Origin: Colocasia esculenta
Taxonomy: Eukaryota > Streptophyta > Magnoliopsida > Alismatales > Araceae
NCBI GenBank assembly: GCA_014218235.1
Contig: CM024763.1
Location: 86,476,244 to 86,540,243, forward strand
DNA length: 64,000 bases
Reading direction: 5' to 3'
Both the position numbers and the translations under genes were made by a program. The notes beneath the pieces were generated by a model. The model made no database searches. It saw only the letters and a program-made list of their open reading frames with translations, and had not been told where the DNA came from. Shown in pieces: positions 12,401 to 24,444 of the stretch (its first letter is position 1; each line of letters begins with the position of its first letter).

Positions 12401-13245
12401 GTCTTGCTTGCTTGTTGAATGATAGATACAATAACCACATACACGTGTCCTAGTGTACATTCTTGATGGATCTTTTCTTGGTGTACATTAGTGTCTACGT
12501 GCCTGATTAGTGTTACATTATCGTGCTCGTGCATTCTTGCTTGCTTGCTTGCGTGATATGGCCATCCTGCATTTATTGCAATTAGTGATATCTTACGTTC
12601 TTGAAAGCTATTGACATCAAGTGAAATCCTGCGTGCTTGGACAAAGTGATCTATTGCTAGTTCTATCTCGTTATATCCTTCTAGATCTTGTTCTATCATG
12701 ATCTCTCTATCTAGCTTGTTTCATGTATCATGTTTTAAGGAGTTTTATTCATACTTGGATATTATTCATCGTACTTACCTAGTTCTAAATTGCTAATCAC
12801 TTATATCATTGCCCTCACATTGAGATATAAATCCTATTGGGCTAGTTTGCTCATCCCCTACTTTTACCCAATCTAGGTGACTATGAAGTTCAAGAGGAAG
12901 AGCAAGTCGAGGACGGAAATACGTCTGAGTGAAGAGCATTCCAACTATGAGTCTAGAGTATAGTAATTTGCTTGAGAGTTAGAACATGTAGTAGGAAGTG
13001 AGGAGTATTGTGTACTTTTCCTTTTTATTGAGTCTTAGTCCTGTAATAGTTTCCATTTGAAATACAATGAGTTGAGATTTGAATACAATCTATATTGAGT
13101 TCAACATTTGGGCCCTATTATGATGTATGTTGTTACATATTTAGTGCGTGCTAGCTAAAGACTTATTTGCCGACTGTCCACGTCTCGGGATATTGACTCG
13201 AATTCTTTGAACTAATATCCACTGCGTAATTCTCGGGACGTGACA
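9496..13245 (+). mobile_element. element C 5' LTR
   Basis: 3750 bases, TGTAGC...GTGACA. A cluster of gtcgcgat-type words lies at about 11215-11460 (paired at 16560-16805 in the other LTR). About a dozen differences from the 3' LTR are seen in the first 145 bases, so the insertion is not recent. A 114-codon minus-strand frame at 12355-12699 is broken in the other LTR copy and is not a gene. Confidence 0.85.
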
Positions 13246-13251
13246 GTTAAG

Positions 13252-13264
13252 TGGTATCAGAGCC
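13252..13264 (+). other. element C primer binding site
   Basis: tggtatcagagcc is complementary to the 3' end of plant initiator Met-tRNA. It lies six bases after the 5' LTR. Confidence 0.85.
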
Positions 13265-13485
13265 TAGGAATACCAAATAGGATATATGTCTCAGGAATAG
13301 GAGATACCTATGGAACCTAGGTCATGGAAATTAAATATAGTACCTGGTGAGAATGGGTAGAGACTGGGAATATGTTAGCAAGAATTAAAACACTCCTACC
13401 CATTGACTCTGATAATGTATCTAGAGACATTAATTGGTTTCCATCCTTTCCTCTGGAACCCTCATAACTCTTACACCCAACTGCA

Positions 13486-14528
13486 ATGGCTCGCAATCAG
13501 TGGCGAGCTATGCAAGAAACCGTGGTTGGATTGACTCAGGCTTTACAAAATGTGGTTCAGGCTGGAAATCAGGTTGCTGCTGCTGCTAAGAATGGAGCGG
13601 GTGATTTACATCGCAACTTTAGGAGTTTGAACCCCCCTCGCTTCTCTGGATCCCCTGATCTAGACAAGGCAGAAAACTGGCAGGAGGAGATAGAAAGGAT
13701 CTTCCAAGTCATGTAATGCACGAACAGGGAGAAGGTGGTACTAGACACTTTTCAATTCACTAAGGATGTCCGAGCATGGTGGGAGGCCACATCGGCCCAC
13801 CTGCCTAATGTTGGCGAACTGGAGTGGGCCGGATTCCTGGAGATATTCCAGGGAAAGTATTTCTCTGAGAGAGTCAAGGAGAAGAATGCAGCGGAGTTTG
13901 CCACACTAAAATAGAAAGGAATGTCCGTGGCTGAGTATGAGGCTTAGTTCGCACGTCTTGCTGTGTATGCCCACACTTGGTGGGAACTGAAAGACTTAAG
14001 GCTAACCGTTTCATGGATGGGCTCAGGCCCATGTTCATTGAAAAGCTCGGACCACACAACATCCAAACCTACACTGAGATGGTCCAAAGAGCTCAACTGG
14101 TAGAAGATACTATGGCTAAGGTGGAAGGCATGAGGGGAAAGGACATCTCAAAGCCGACCTTTACAAAAAGGGGAGCAGTCGATACAACTGGAACTTTCCC
14201 CAATAACAATAATAACAACAATAACAACAACAAAAGGCCAACCACTGGGAAGGACTATGGCATGGAGAAAAAGATCAAAGTAGAAGAAACAATGACGATG
14301 GAGTATTGTAAATTTTGCAACAAGCCTGGGCACCAAGCAGACAAGTGCTGGAAGAAGGCTGGGGCTTGCTTGCGATGTGGGAGTCATGAACATCATATAC
14401 CGAACTGTCCCATGCTAAAAGACCAAGCTGGAAGGAACCAAGGAGTGGTAATGCGTCAAGGACGGGTGAATGCAATGACGCAAGCGGAGCTTCCGGAAGG
14501 AGGTATGATTGTTAAACCCCTAGACTGA
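13486..14528 (+). pseudogene. gag: element C gag (broken)
   Basis: This encodes the nucleocapsid-forming Gag of a Ty3/gypsy element. Read in order it has an N-terminal region (from MARNQWRAM at 13486), a retrotransposon gag core (WWEATSAHLPNVGELEW near 13780, then LKANRFMDGLRP near 13989), an Asn repeat from an AAC microsatellite (about 14200-14233), and two zinc knuckles (CKFCNKPGHQADKC and CLRCGSHEHHIPNC, about 14310-14415). It ends where protease would begin. Three in-frame stops (TAA at about 13714, TAG near 13912 and 13946) and a one-base frameshift near 13970 break it. Each stop is one base from a Gln or Lys codon. The last ORF, 13977-14528, keeps the C-terminal half open. Confidence 0.8.
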
Positions 14529-14842
14529 TCTTATGATGTTTTTCTTATTAGTACATTTCTAAGTGGGGGAGATCATCAAGCAGAGATTAGGAATAATCTA
14601 GTAATTATACCATAGTTCATCTGGAGGATTAAGATGGAGTTATGTCAACCGTGAAAGAAAATAGGAGTGGAAGGAACCAAATCGATAATACGGTTGCTAT
14701 ATGTGTAGATGATGGACTAGCATCCACAATGTTGAAACAAGTTAGAGGAATTAAATCCGAAATGACCTCAAGGATCATAACTTTCAAAAGTCAATTAATG
14801 ATCAATGAATTTGAGGACCAAATTCTCTTAAGTGGGGGAGGG
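14529..14842 (+). other. element C 3' internal non-coding with two polypurine tracts
   Basis: Just after the gag stop, aagtgggggagat occurs at 14561. A second copy, aagtgggggagg, abuts the 3' LTR at 14831-14842 and is the working polypurine tract by position. No pol sequence lies between them. The duplicated tract may mark where pol was lost. Confidence 0.65.
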
Positions 14843-17800
14843 TGTAGCACCCCAGAAATTTTAATTATATAGAAACTAAAATAAATAGAGATAAATAATT
14901 TCCAGAATACCAGAGTATTTAAACATATGTATCATCATCGTATATTCTAAAACACATCGAAAAATTTCGTAAAAATTATAAATCAACCCTAAACATTATT
15001 ACTAAATGTTTCACAAAGAAATTTGTGCAAAGAAAAATTGAATTAGCCAAGTTTAAAGTGTTTCGCGACTTATTATTGTAATTCATGAATAAGTCGAAAA
15101 ATCATTATCACACGTACTCGCATGAGTCAAAAAATTAAATAAAAATTATATACAGACTTCAAATAATATCCTCCAATGACCCATCAAGAAATTTGGGTCA
15201 ATAAAAATCATTTGGGGCAGGTTTAAGACTTATTGTGACCGATTATCTAAATTAGGAAACAAGTCGGAAAACCGTTAACACGAAAGTACGATGCAACCAT
15301 AAATTAAATAAAAATGTTGGGAAGACTTCCAACATTATATATTGATGACCCATTATCATAATTGGGCCAATGGACAACATTTGGCCCCAAAATCAAATAA
15401 AGCTAGAAAATACATGGAAATTCGTAACTCTAAATAGGCTGAAATTAGAAAGAGGTAATTTGAGTTAAATTGGGATAGAAACATGCATTCTTGGCAACCC
15501 AAATTCGTGCTTAACTAGGGTGGGAGGTTTCCTAAAGCCTCACACACTCTAATGGAGGAAGAAATCCTCAAATTAGAAAACTAAGAAGCCAAAACCGCAA
15601 CTCTTCTTTCCTAGTCATAATAGGACTCCTAAACACCATGGTAGCTTAAATACTCTCCACCAAACCCTTGGGGATGAGTTTACATCTTACTGAGGTCGTG
15701 TGGAGGAGCTCTTGGTGGCTAGGGAGCTGTGGATCAACCACAAGAAGGACATCTTCTTCCCCCGTTCATCTGCTGTGACCTGCATAAACTGTCCACTTGA
15801 AATTGATCAAAGGTAGGCCAAAACTAAACCAAACCTTGCAAGGCATATACCCTTGGAAAGAGGGTCAAGTCTACGTTCTAACACAAGTGGAATGCCTAAA
15901 TTCCATGCAGTATACATGGAGTAATAGGTGTTCTTCAAACAGTGGTCTGAACACAGGTTTTCTGGAAAAATGGGACTTCCTCAACCCAAATGGTAGGTTT
16001 TCTCGAGCCAAACCCTAACATATCCTATACCAATGTGTAGCGCATCAAGTTAACTTTCGTTTCCCACTGGTTTCATCGAATTCCAATGAGTAGATTTTGA
16101 ATTATAAGCATTTTCCCAAGTCGCGCACTATTAGGGCTTTTCCATTCTTTATATGTTGCATTCGTTTTGAGACCGAATTAGAGCAAACCCAAAACATGAA
16201 CATTTTTCTACTAGTTGTCCTCGTAACGTCGTATGTTGAACATTTTGTCTAAATGTCATTAGTTAGAGAGTTATAAGCATGGTAAGTGGGTCGCTGTATG
16301 ATACTACGTTTTCGGGTTGCACTTCACTTTACGTTTGTGTTTGACTTGATTAAAGCCTATTGAAACCATCATTATTTTCTAATTCCGATTTACTGGAAGC
16401 ACCCTTCCTCGTCTAGGTTAGTTTAAAATTGGTTTCGTTATTTTTCAAGCACTGTACAATTTGTTCTCTATTGTTGAAGCACCCTGTGTCAATATAAGGC
16501 AGTTCTGGACCGCAATCCAAGAACATGTCCTTTCTCTGTCGGATTCTTGCGCAGACCCTGTGAACGCGATGGCCCGATAGGCCGCGTTCTGAGGTCTTGT
16601 CGTGACAGCACCCCTGTCGCGTTTTGAATGCGACAAGCGCACCGTCGCTATCTCTCTGCCTGTTCTGACAGCCCTGTCGCCTTCTTCATATGAATCCATC
16701 GCGAACTGCCTGCCTGATCAGACAAGCTTGTCGCGATCCTTACAAGGCACTGTCGCATTCTGATCTGACCCCGTCGTGACCTTTACAAGTGTCAGTCACG
16801 ATCTCAGGATTTTTACATAAAACCACATGTTTTCTTGTAAATCTTACAGTTATACCCGAGGTCTGTTTAATATGCTATTTAATGTGTAATTCACATGTCT
16901 TGGGTCTGATCATTACATGATGGTTATTTAATGGCTTAAAAGTGATTAACCCATTTAAAAGCTATAATTACATGAACATTATTCTAACTGTTCTCTTAAT
17001 GACATGATCATTCATGTAACTTGTGATTTACTCTTCCTACTGTTCTACCATGTTTAAATGATAATTATTACCTTAAAACCTTGCAATCCATGATCATTTA
17101 AATACATAGTTCCATCTCATGTTTTATTGTTAGTGCTTTCTGCGTGTTTGAGACCGATGGATTGTGAGTTGAGACGCGTACATCACTACACACTTGCACA
17201 TCTAGGCAGCCCTTTCTTGGGAATTGGGAAGCTCTCTACCGATCATTTCGAATCGGTAGACTAGCAACCTTTTCTCCAAGGCCTCCGTAAATCTCCTCTG
17301 ACCTTGGATTCCCACATGGCCGATGAGTTGGTTGTACCATTGAAGTTCCCTGGAGATAACGTGCACTTCCTTTCTCTTCTTGTTCTCGTGAGTGTGACTT
17401 ACAATCTAGACTAAAGTCATTAATGTAAAGATTGAACTAAAGTATAATCCGTATTGTTATGCTGTCAAATTTATCTCTTGACCATTGTTATCATGAAATC
17501 ATGTTCAATTCACTTATTGTTGGTTCTCATCATCAATGAACATGACATTACACATGCTTACTTATTGAAAATCTCATTGGCCATTATTAATGACTGTGGG
17601 TATCTACATTTAAAAATTAAAATGAGATGCTGACCGGACACGGCGAGTGTCCAAGGGCTCCTGTCTAGCCCCAATGATGGAGAGTCATAAATATACTGTT
17701 AACCATGGGGTATAATGATTACTGGCGTTGCATTTGTGCTAGGAGTCTTGCTTGCTTGTTCAATGATAGATACAATAACCACATACATGTGTCCTGGTGT

Positions 17801-18588
17801 ACATTCTTGATGGATCTTTTCTTGGTGTACATTAGTGTCTACCTGCCTGATTAGTGTTACATTATCGTGCTCGTGCGTGCTTGCTTGCTTGCCTGCGTGA
17901 TATGGCCATCCTGCATTTATTGCAATTAGTGATATCTTGCGTTCTTGAAAGCTATTGACATCAAGTGAAATCCTGCGGCTTGGACAAAGTGATCTATTGC
18001 TAGTTCTATCTCGTTATATCCTTCTAGATCTCATTCTATCATGATCTCTCTATCTAGCTTGTTTCATGTATCATGTTTTAACGAGTTTTATTCGTACTTG
18101 CATATCATTCATCGTACTTACCTAGTTATAAATTGCTAATCACTTATATCATTGCCCGCACATTGAGATATAAATCCTACTAGGCTAGTTCGCTCATCCC
18201 CTACTTTTACCCAATCTAGGTGACTATGAAGTTCAAGAGGAAGAGCAAGTCGAGGACGGGAATGCGTCTGAGTGAAGAGCGTTCCAACTATGAGTCTAGA
18301 GTATAGTAATTTGCTTGAGAGTTAGAACATGTAGTAGGAAGTGAGGAGTATTGTGTACTTTTCCTTTTTATTGAGTCTTAGTCCTGTAATAGTTTCCATT
18401 TGAAATACAATGAGTTGAGATTTGAATACAATCTATATTGAGTTCAATATTTGGGCCCTATTATGATGTATGTTGTTACACATTTAGTGCGTGCTAACTA
18501 GAGGCTTATTTGCCGACTGTCCACGTCTCGGGATATCGACTCGAATTCTTCAAACTAATATCCGCTGCGTAATTCTCGGGATGTGACA
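14843..18588 (+). mobile_element. element C 3' LTR
   Basis: 3746 bases, a direct repeat of 9496-13245 with the same TG...CA ends. It ends gtgaca at 18588, where the D LTR minisatellite resumes. Confidence 0.85.
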
Positions 18589-18750
18589 GGGACAATCCCC
18601 CTGGTTAAGGAAGAAGCTCCTAACCGAGGGGACAGTCCCCCCAGTTATGGCTCAACCGGAGGCACCTCCCCTGGTTGCCTCCCTCTCCTCTAACCGGGGG
18701 GACAGTCCCTCCGGTTACATCTCTCTCCTCATGTAAAGGAACAAAACCCC

Positions 18751-18758
18751 TATAAATA
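18751..18758 (+). promoter_or_regulatory. second TATA box in D LTR
   Basis: tataaata preceded by cccc. It lies downstream of the minisatellite and upstream of the tandem arrays. Confidence 0.45.
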
Positions 18759-18910
18759 CCCCGTATAGCCCAATGGCATGGGGGTCGGATTTTGAAAAGA
18801 AAAAAATAGTTCATTGGGGAAGACTCTACTTGTGCTCGGTGTGAAGGTACTCACCCTCGGCAAGTCGAAAGGTCGTCCCCCTCCGACCACAAAATCTCTA
18901 TAAGCCCCCT

Positions 18911-19262
18911 CCATGTCGAGTTAGTCTCCATGTGGGGATTTAAAAATTAAAATACATATTCATATCTCCACATCGAGTTAATCTCTATGGAGTAAAATTA
19001 AAACGATCATGTTCGTGTGCTCCATCGTTTAAATATTTTCCATGTCGAGTTAGTCTCCATGGATACAAAATATTTAAACATGTTCGTGTGCTTTGATGTT
19101 TAAATATCTTCCATGTCGAGTTAGTCTCCATGGGTATAAGATATTTAAATATCACAATGTTCTTGTGTTCAAATGTTTCCATGCTGAGTTAGTCTCCAAG
19201 GATATAAATATTTAAACACATCTATGTTATTTTCCTCACGTCGAGCGAGACTCCACGAGGGT
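18911..19262. repeat. degenerate tandem repeat, 57-72 bp period
   Basis: A core reading ccatgtcgagttagtctcca recurs with its tcgag at about 18916, 18973, 19045, 19116, 19184 (as ctgag) and 19241. Most copies are followed by a tttaaata or atgttcgtgtg segment. The core is bounded by ccatg and catgg and so is partly palindromic. Confidence 0.75.
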
Positions 19263-19296
19263 AAATTGTTTGTGCACATATGTGTATGCCTTTTAA

Positions 19297-19490
19297 AAGG
19301 AGACTCTGCCCAAGCAGGGACTATGCCCAAAAGCATACTCACATGTTCATAAAATATATGTTCATATGTGCGTATTTTCATAAGGAGACTCTGTCCATAC
19401 AGAGACTCTGCCCAAAATATGACCATATGTTCATCACATGTCCGTGTGTGTATTTGAGCAAGAACTCTACCCATGTGGAAGCTCTACACA
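19297..19490. repeat. second tandem array, about 75-85 bp period
   Basis: Three diverged copies of a unit around aaggagactctgcccaa occur near 19300, 19384 and 19458, each followed by a catatgttca-like segment. The unit may be a drifted version of the array just upstream. Confidence 0.6.
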
Positions 19491-21898
19491 AAACATCACT
19501 GGTTCAAATAATAAAATTCCTAGGTTCATACCCATGTATTCAAATGCATGTTAAACTTATTAATGGAGTCCATGCTTGTAACATTGCGCGTTTTTCAGAT
19601 CTTTGCGGATCCCTGCTTAGTGGGTTTGGTGGCCAACGTGTGGCCCATTAGTGCGTGTTTCAGGTGTTACGCGTGTTGTGAGGCTTGGTGGGCCATCAGA
19701 TTGGGCCCAAAGTGCTCACAGGTTTTCTACCTGTGAACACGACATGGGTGTGTGTCGCGTTCTGAACGCGACAGCCCTGGTGGTCGCGTTCCTGTTGCCG
19801 CTGTTTGGGTCAACGTTTGCATGCACGTCACGTGTCGTGCGTTGGGCGGCCTACTGATGTCAGGAGTGGGAAGGCGACGACCTCCCACGTCGCGTTCAGG
19901 TTGCGACGTAGGGCTACATCGCATTCTCAACTATTGTGCGTTTTTAAGGAACCCCAGCCGAACAGAGCAGGGGAAGATCAGCTCGGCGAGGGGGAGTTGC
20001 TGTGGGGTTTTTCCGGATGGTTCGAGGTTTTGGAGAGGTGTGGGGCGTGTTCTCGCGTGAGAACATTGCGTGGAGTGGGGGAAACACCGTGAGAACTCCG
20101 GTTTTCACGTTCTTCGCGAAGGTAGGGTGTTTCTACCTCGTTGATTGTGTTGAATGCTCGTGGTGTGGATTTGATTCGTTTAAAGCTTAAAGAACATTAG
20201 ATACCATGCTAGGGTATCCATTAAAGCATGTAAAATGAGAATTAATCGTGTTTTGAATGGTTTGGAATGGTGATCCATGGAGTTTCTCCTGGATTAGGGT
20301 TTGCGCCTGTGAAGGTGACATACCTTGCCGTCGCGACAAGGTCACAACAGACCGACCCGTCGCGATAGGGTTTCCCATTGCGACAGGTTGGGGCGTCGCG
20401 TTCTGAAGGTGACCTGGCCGCGTGTTGCTGACAAGGTGGACATGTTTTACGTGGTTAATATGCTATGTACGTAATCGGCTTGGTATTTACGTAGTATGTG
20501 TGGTGCGTTAGCACTTGTAGCACTCTTGGAGCGTGTTGTCCATGTGTTGGACATGTTGTTTATGTGAATGACGTGTGGTGCACCTGGCTGGTGTATTATA
20601 CATGTGGTGTCTACGTGGTTTGAATGTCGTGCATGTGGTTTGTGTGTGCATGGCACATCGTATGTTATTGTGTTTATTGTATCTTAATTATGTGTTAGTC
20701 CGTGGTGTTGGGCAGTGAGGTTCACGTTTGAACCTAGCCTTGATCTTTAGGATCTTTTATAAGTTATTCTCGATGGATAATTAGTAAAGTATAAGTATGG
20801 TTATTACATGATTATTGTATACTGTGTTTAGTGTGGCACTGGAGGTCACAAGGTGACCGATGACAGGCTGTGGTGTTATATTAATATGGTTTATGTGTGT
20901 GATTGTGTAGGTTAGCTTGTAAGTCACAAGGTGACTGGAACAAGCAATTCCTAACATATGTACCGTAATTGGTAATAGAAGGTGTTTGTGTATATATCGT
21001 GATTTGTGCTAGCCGAGTGTGGTGGTTCGACGCCTATTCCGAAATGCCTCTCTAGTCGGGTACCCCAGGTTCTTTGTGAGCCAGGCACGTATGTTTGTTG
21101 TGCTCGGGGTTTGTCCCGGTACTTGTGTTGTACCGTCGAGGTCTGTGTTGTCTGTCCTAGACACCCTCACTCCTGTGTTTGAGTTGTACGTCCGGTTGAG
21201 GGAAAGACAGTAGTGGGACAGAGACTTCCCAGAGCTTATTTTTAGTCGCTTGTAGCGCGCTCTTAGTTGGGGGTACGGACACCAATAGTCGACACTGGTC
21301 TCCAGCTAGTCCTATTTTCCAGTGCCTCACTTTAGGGTGCTCCGGCCAGAGACCCTAGAGGTGCCAGGCATGGACCTGCAGCTGTGAGTCCACAGGTGTG
21401 GTGTTGGTTGGTCTCCACAGTTGTTTGACTTGTCCTCGTGGAGCGGCAGTTGGACCTTTCGTCCGTGACTACGAGACTGAGAGGTTGTTCTTGTGTTGTG
21501 TTGTCCTGGTTGGATACTGGCTTGATCAGCCAGTAGTCTGTTCCCGTGTGGTGGTGTCGTTCCTTTCCGACTCGTGCTTTGCCATTGGTTGTGGCTCGTG
21601 AGTTTGTGACTCGTAGTCGAGGTTTGACCCGTTCGAGGTGTGCCCTGGTGTTGGCACAGTTGTGACTGCGGTTGTGGCTTATGGTGTGCCCGAATGGTGG
21701 CACAGTTTTGGTTATGGTTGGTGAGTGTTGGCTCACCAAATGTGGTTTAGCTCGCTATGGTGTGCCCTGTTACGGCATTGGTTACTTGAGGTTTCCGTGC
21801 TAGTACCTTGTGGTAATAGGTACCTGAACCCTGTGTGGGTAATGATTTGTGGTGGTACGTTGTATACCAGTCTTTTCTGGTGTTGTCGTGGAACTGTG

Positions 21899-23952
21899 TG
21901 TTGGCCCGGATAGCTTGGCAGCTCGATAACCTAGAGGGGGGGGGGGGTGAATAGGTTTTTCTGATTTCTGAAATAGAAACTTAAGACAGAAAATTATCAC
22001 TTGAAAGTTTGGTTAGTTTAGTGTGATAAAGAGTAGCAGTGCGGAAGCAAATAAACAATCACACAAATGAGACAAAGATTTATCCTGGTTCGGCCCTTCC
22101 CACATGGAAGTCCTACGTCCAGTCCCCAAGCAACCTCTTGGGATTTCACTAACCAAGGGTACAGTCCCCCTCAAGGACACTACAACACCCAGCACCCAGC
22201 TGGTCTTCTTCTCTTTCCCGGCAAGAAGGCAGTCCACTTCTCTTACAGGTAAAGAAGCCAACCTCCTGGTATAAACCCCAGTGCGGTTCTGCTAGACACA
22301 AACCCTAGCTAGGTTCTACACTGTATACAGTCGTACAGCTGGACAGAAATCTTTCTTAGAAAAGAAGATCAGACCGAGAGCTATTACAAGATGAACACTA
22401 AGAACTAGCTCACAGTCAAGGACTCTCCCCAAATTTACAATGAGCGCAGAGAGGGAACGAAGAGAGAAAAGAAAGCTTGAAGGCTTGAAAGCTTCAGATG
22501 CTTGAACACTTCTTCTGGGCTCAGGCTCTTTCTCTCTTTTCCTTTGAGTGTATGTGGCGATGAGGTTCCTCACTGGTTGTACAGTCCTTCAAAGATTTTC
22601 AGGAAAGCTCTCTTTTGTTCTTCAGCCATACTTCATCTTTTATATGAATAGCTTTTGAATGGATCCGTTAAAGAGATCCGTTGGAGTTTTGGCTGTTGCT
22701 TTTCATTTGTCTTAATCAACCTTTGGTGGTCTTCGAGGTCTGTAGGCATAGAAGAGAGTGTTAGCACAAAAGAGTGTTTATGATAAATGGTGCATATCAC
22801 TGTGTTTCTCCTATCAAGCTGAAATTAGTAGTTCATATCTTTTTCTGACACGACTCTGAGATATGCATGCAGCCTTTTTGTCAGAAGATATTTGACCTTT
22901 CATTAGGCACCAAACATATTTGAAACATCTGATTATAAAGGAAATCGATGTTTACATGAAGTCGATGTTTGGACCAAATCGTTCTTTAAGTGAAGGCAAA
23001 TCGATGTTTCACTTATCAAATCGTTATGACCATCGAATCGTTGTTTTCTCTTATCGAATCGTTATATTGACCAAATCGCTATTGTGACTTATCGAATCGT
23101 TATGATGATCGAATCGTTATAGAGACCAAATCGATGTGACACTTATGAAATCGTTATGAGAACAAATCGAATCGATGTGAGAAGCAAATCATTGTTTCTC
23201 ACTTATCAAATCGTTACGACCATCGAATCGTTGTTTTCTCTTATCGAATCGTTATATTGACCAAATTGCTATTGTGACTTATCGAGTCGTTATGATGATC
23301 GAATCGTTATAGAGACCAAATCGATGTGACACTTATGAAATTGTTATGAGAACAAATCGAATCGATGTGAGAAGCAAATCATTGTTTCTCACTTATCAAC
23401 TCGTTACGACCATCGAATCGTTGTTTTCTCTTATCGAATCGTTATATTGACCAAATCGCTATTGTGACTTATCGAATCGTTATGATGATCGAATCGTTAT
23501 AAAGACCAAATTGATGTGACACTTATGAAATCGTTATGAGAACAAATCGAATCGATGTGAGAAGCAAATCGTTGTTTCTTACTTATCAAATCGTTATGAG
23601 CCTTAGCGAATCGTTATAGAAGGCAAATCGATATGAGGGCAAATCGTTGCGCTCACTTATGAAATCGTTGCACGATAAAATCGATGTTTCACTTAACGAA
23701 TCGTTACACGATCAAATCTTTGTGTAACTTATGAAATCGTTGTTAGTGAAATCGATGTGGCACTTTTGAATATAAATCGATGTATATTGAATGAACATCG
23801 ATTTAGCATTTTAGTGCGCCTTATTGCATCAATGTGAGACTTAGCATTTTGCTATGAGATTGATGCGACACATATGAAACATGATATTTAATTTAATTAC
23901 TCATAAATTTTGTTATCACCAAATACAAGGACAAACAGAGAGTGGTTCAACA
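21899..23952 (-). mobile_element. element B 3' LTR
   Basis: 2054 bases, against 1674 for its partner. The difference of 380 equals two units of the 190-bp tandem repeat, present three times here and once in the partner. A G12 run sits at 21936-21947, where the partner has gcggggg. Confidence 0.85.
22960..23760. repeat. 190-bp tandem repeat rich in ATCGAT/ATCGTT in B U3
   Basis: The landmark gaccatcgaatcgttg occurs at 23028, 23218 and 23408, an exact 190-base period. Each unit is packed with the short words aatcgatg and aatcgtta, many of them the palindrome ATCGAT. In the element's orientation the array lies in U3, upstream of the TATA box near 22640. Confidence 0.85.
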
Positions 23953-24205
23953 ATCTCCCCTTTTTTGGTGATGACAAAATTTATGCGAATTTTCTGGCAA
24001 AAATACTTAAGCATAGAAAATGCAGAAAATTCTCAAAACATACATACTCTCCCCCTTTTTGTCACTAACTAAAAAGGAAGGATCTTACCATGCATATTCT
24101 CCCCCTTTGAGAGAATTTCTTACCATTGAGGGGTTCAACAATGATGGACATTAATGAATAACTCCCCTTTAGTGTAGGCTCCCCCTAAGCATGAGACTCC
24201 CCCTT
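23953..24205 (-). other. element B polypurine tracts (six)
   Basis: On the minus strand, purine tracts of the form aaaaagggggag occur at 23953-23966 (next to the 3' LTR), 24047-24060, 24099-24108, 24171-24180, 24178-24186 and 24196-24204. Multiple tracts of this kind are a described feature of Sireviruses. Confidence 0.75.
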
Positions 24206-24444
24206 AATGTGAGGCAAGTCAGATCTTGTTGGTCTTGACCTTTCACATGTTGTTTGTCAAGTCTTCAAGATTTTTGCCTGCATTTATCAGAGAGACTTGC
24301 AAACCAATGTAAATAGTAATATGAATAACAGTAAACAATTTGTGACTACTCCCTCTTCAGATATGAGATGGATGAAGAGCTGGCAGTCATCAATGCCTTG
24401 AGCATCCTTTGATCCTGATGCTCCAAGGCTATCCTACAAACAAC

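Larger units (their letters stand above)
9496..18588 (+). mobile_element. element C: gag-only Ty3/gypsy element with 3.75-kb LTRs
   Basis: Two direct repeats starting TGTAGCACCCC and ending gtgaca bound an interior of only 1.6 kb. The interior has an initiator-Met primer binding site, a broken gag with two zinc knuckles and a polypurine tract next to the 3' LTR, but no protease, RT or integrase. The gaggacca...aagtgggggagg stretch before the 3' LTR matches the 3' ends of Tekay/Del-type chromoviruses. Target duplication is unclear because the site is a G/C run (ggggg versus gggac). It is a non-autonomous derivative of the TR-GAG kind. Confidence 0.8.
18589..19576 (+). mobile_element. element D 5' LTR, piece 2
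   Basis: This continues the palindromic minisatellite (to about 18720), then a second TATA box (18751), a transcribed-looking stretch and two tandem arrays. It ends at the ATGCT duplication of element A, and the D LTR resumes at 52929. Short open frames here lie within repeats and are not genes. Confidence 0.6.

Noticed and set aside
12355..12699. 114-codon minus-strand frame in C 5' LTR
   Set aside because: The matching region of the 3' LTR (about 17700-18045) does not keep it open, so it is not a maintained gene.
13252..13264. tggtatcagagcc and similar words as tRNA gene ends
   Set aside because: They are primer binding sites next to LTRs; no tRNA cloverleaf surrounds them.
21332..21739. 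135-codon minus-strand frame in A 5' LTR, with a near copy at 51574-51981
   Set aside because: It is repeated only because it lies in both LTR copies. It has no domain, no conserved start context, and a Thr/Ser/His-rich composition expected from the reverse of a G/T-rich strand.
22960..23760. Regular repeats in B LTR as a CRISPR array
   Set aside because: Units are 190 bases with internal degenerate words and no spacer pattern, lie in a plant LTR, and match the partner LTR.
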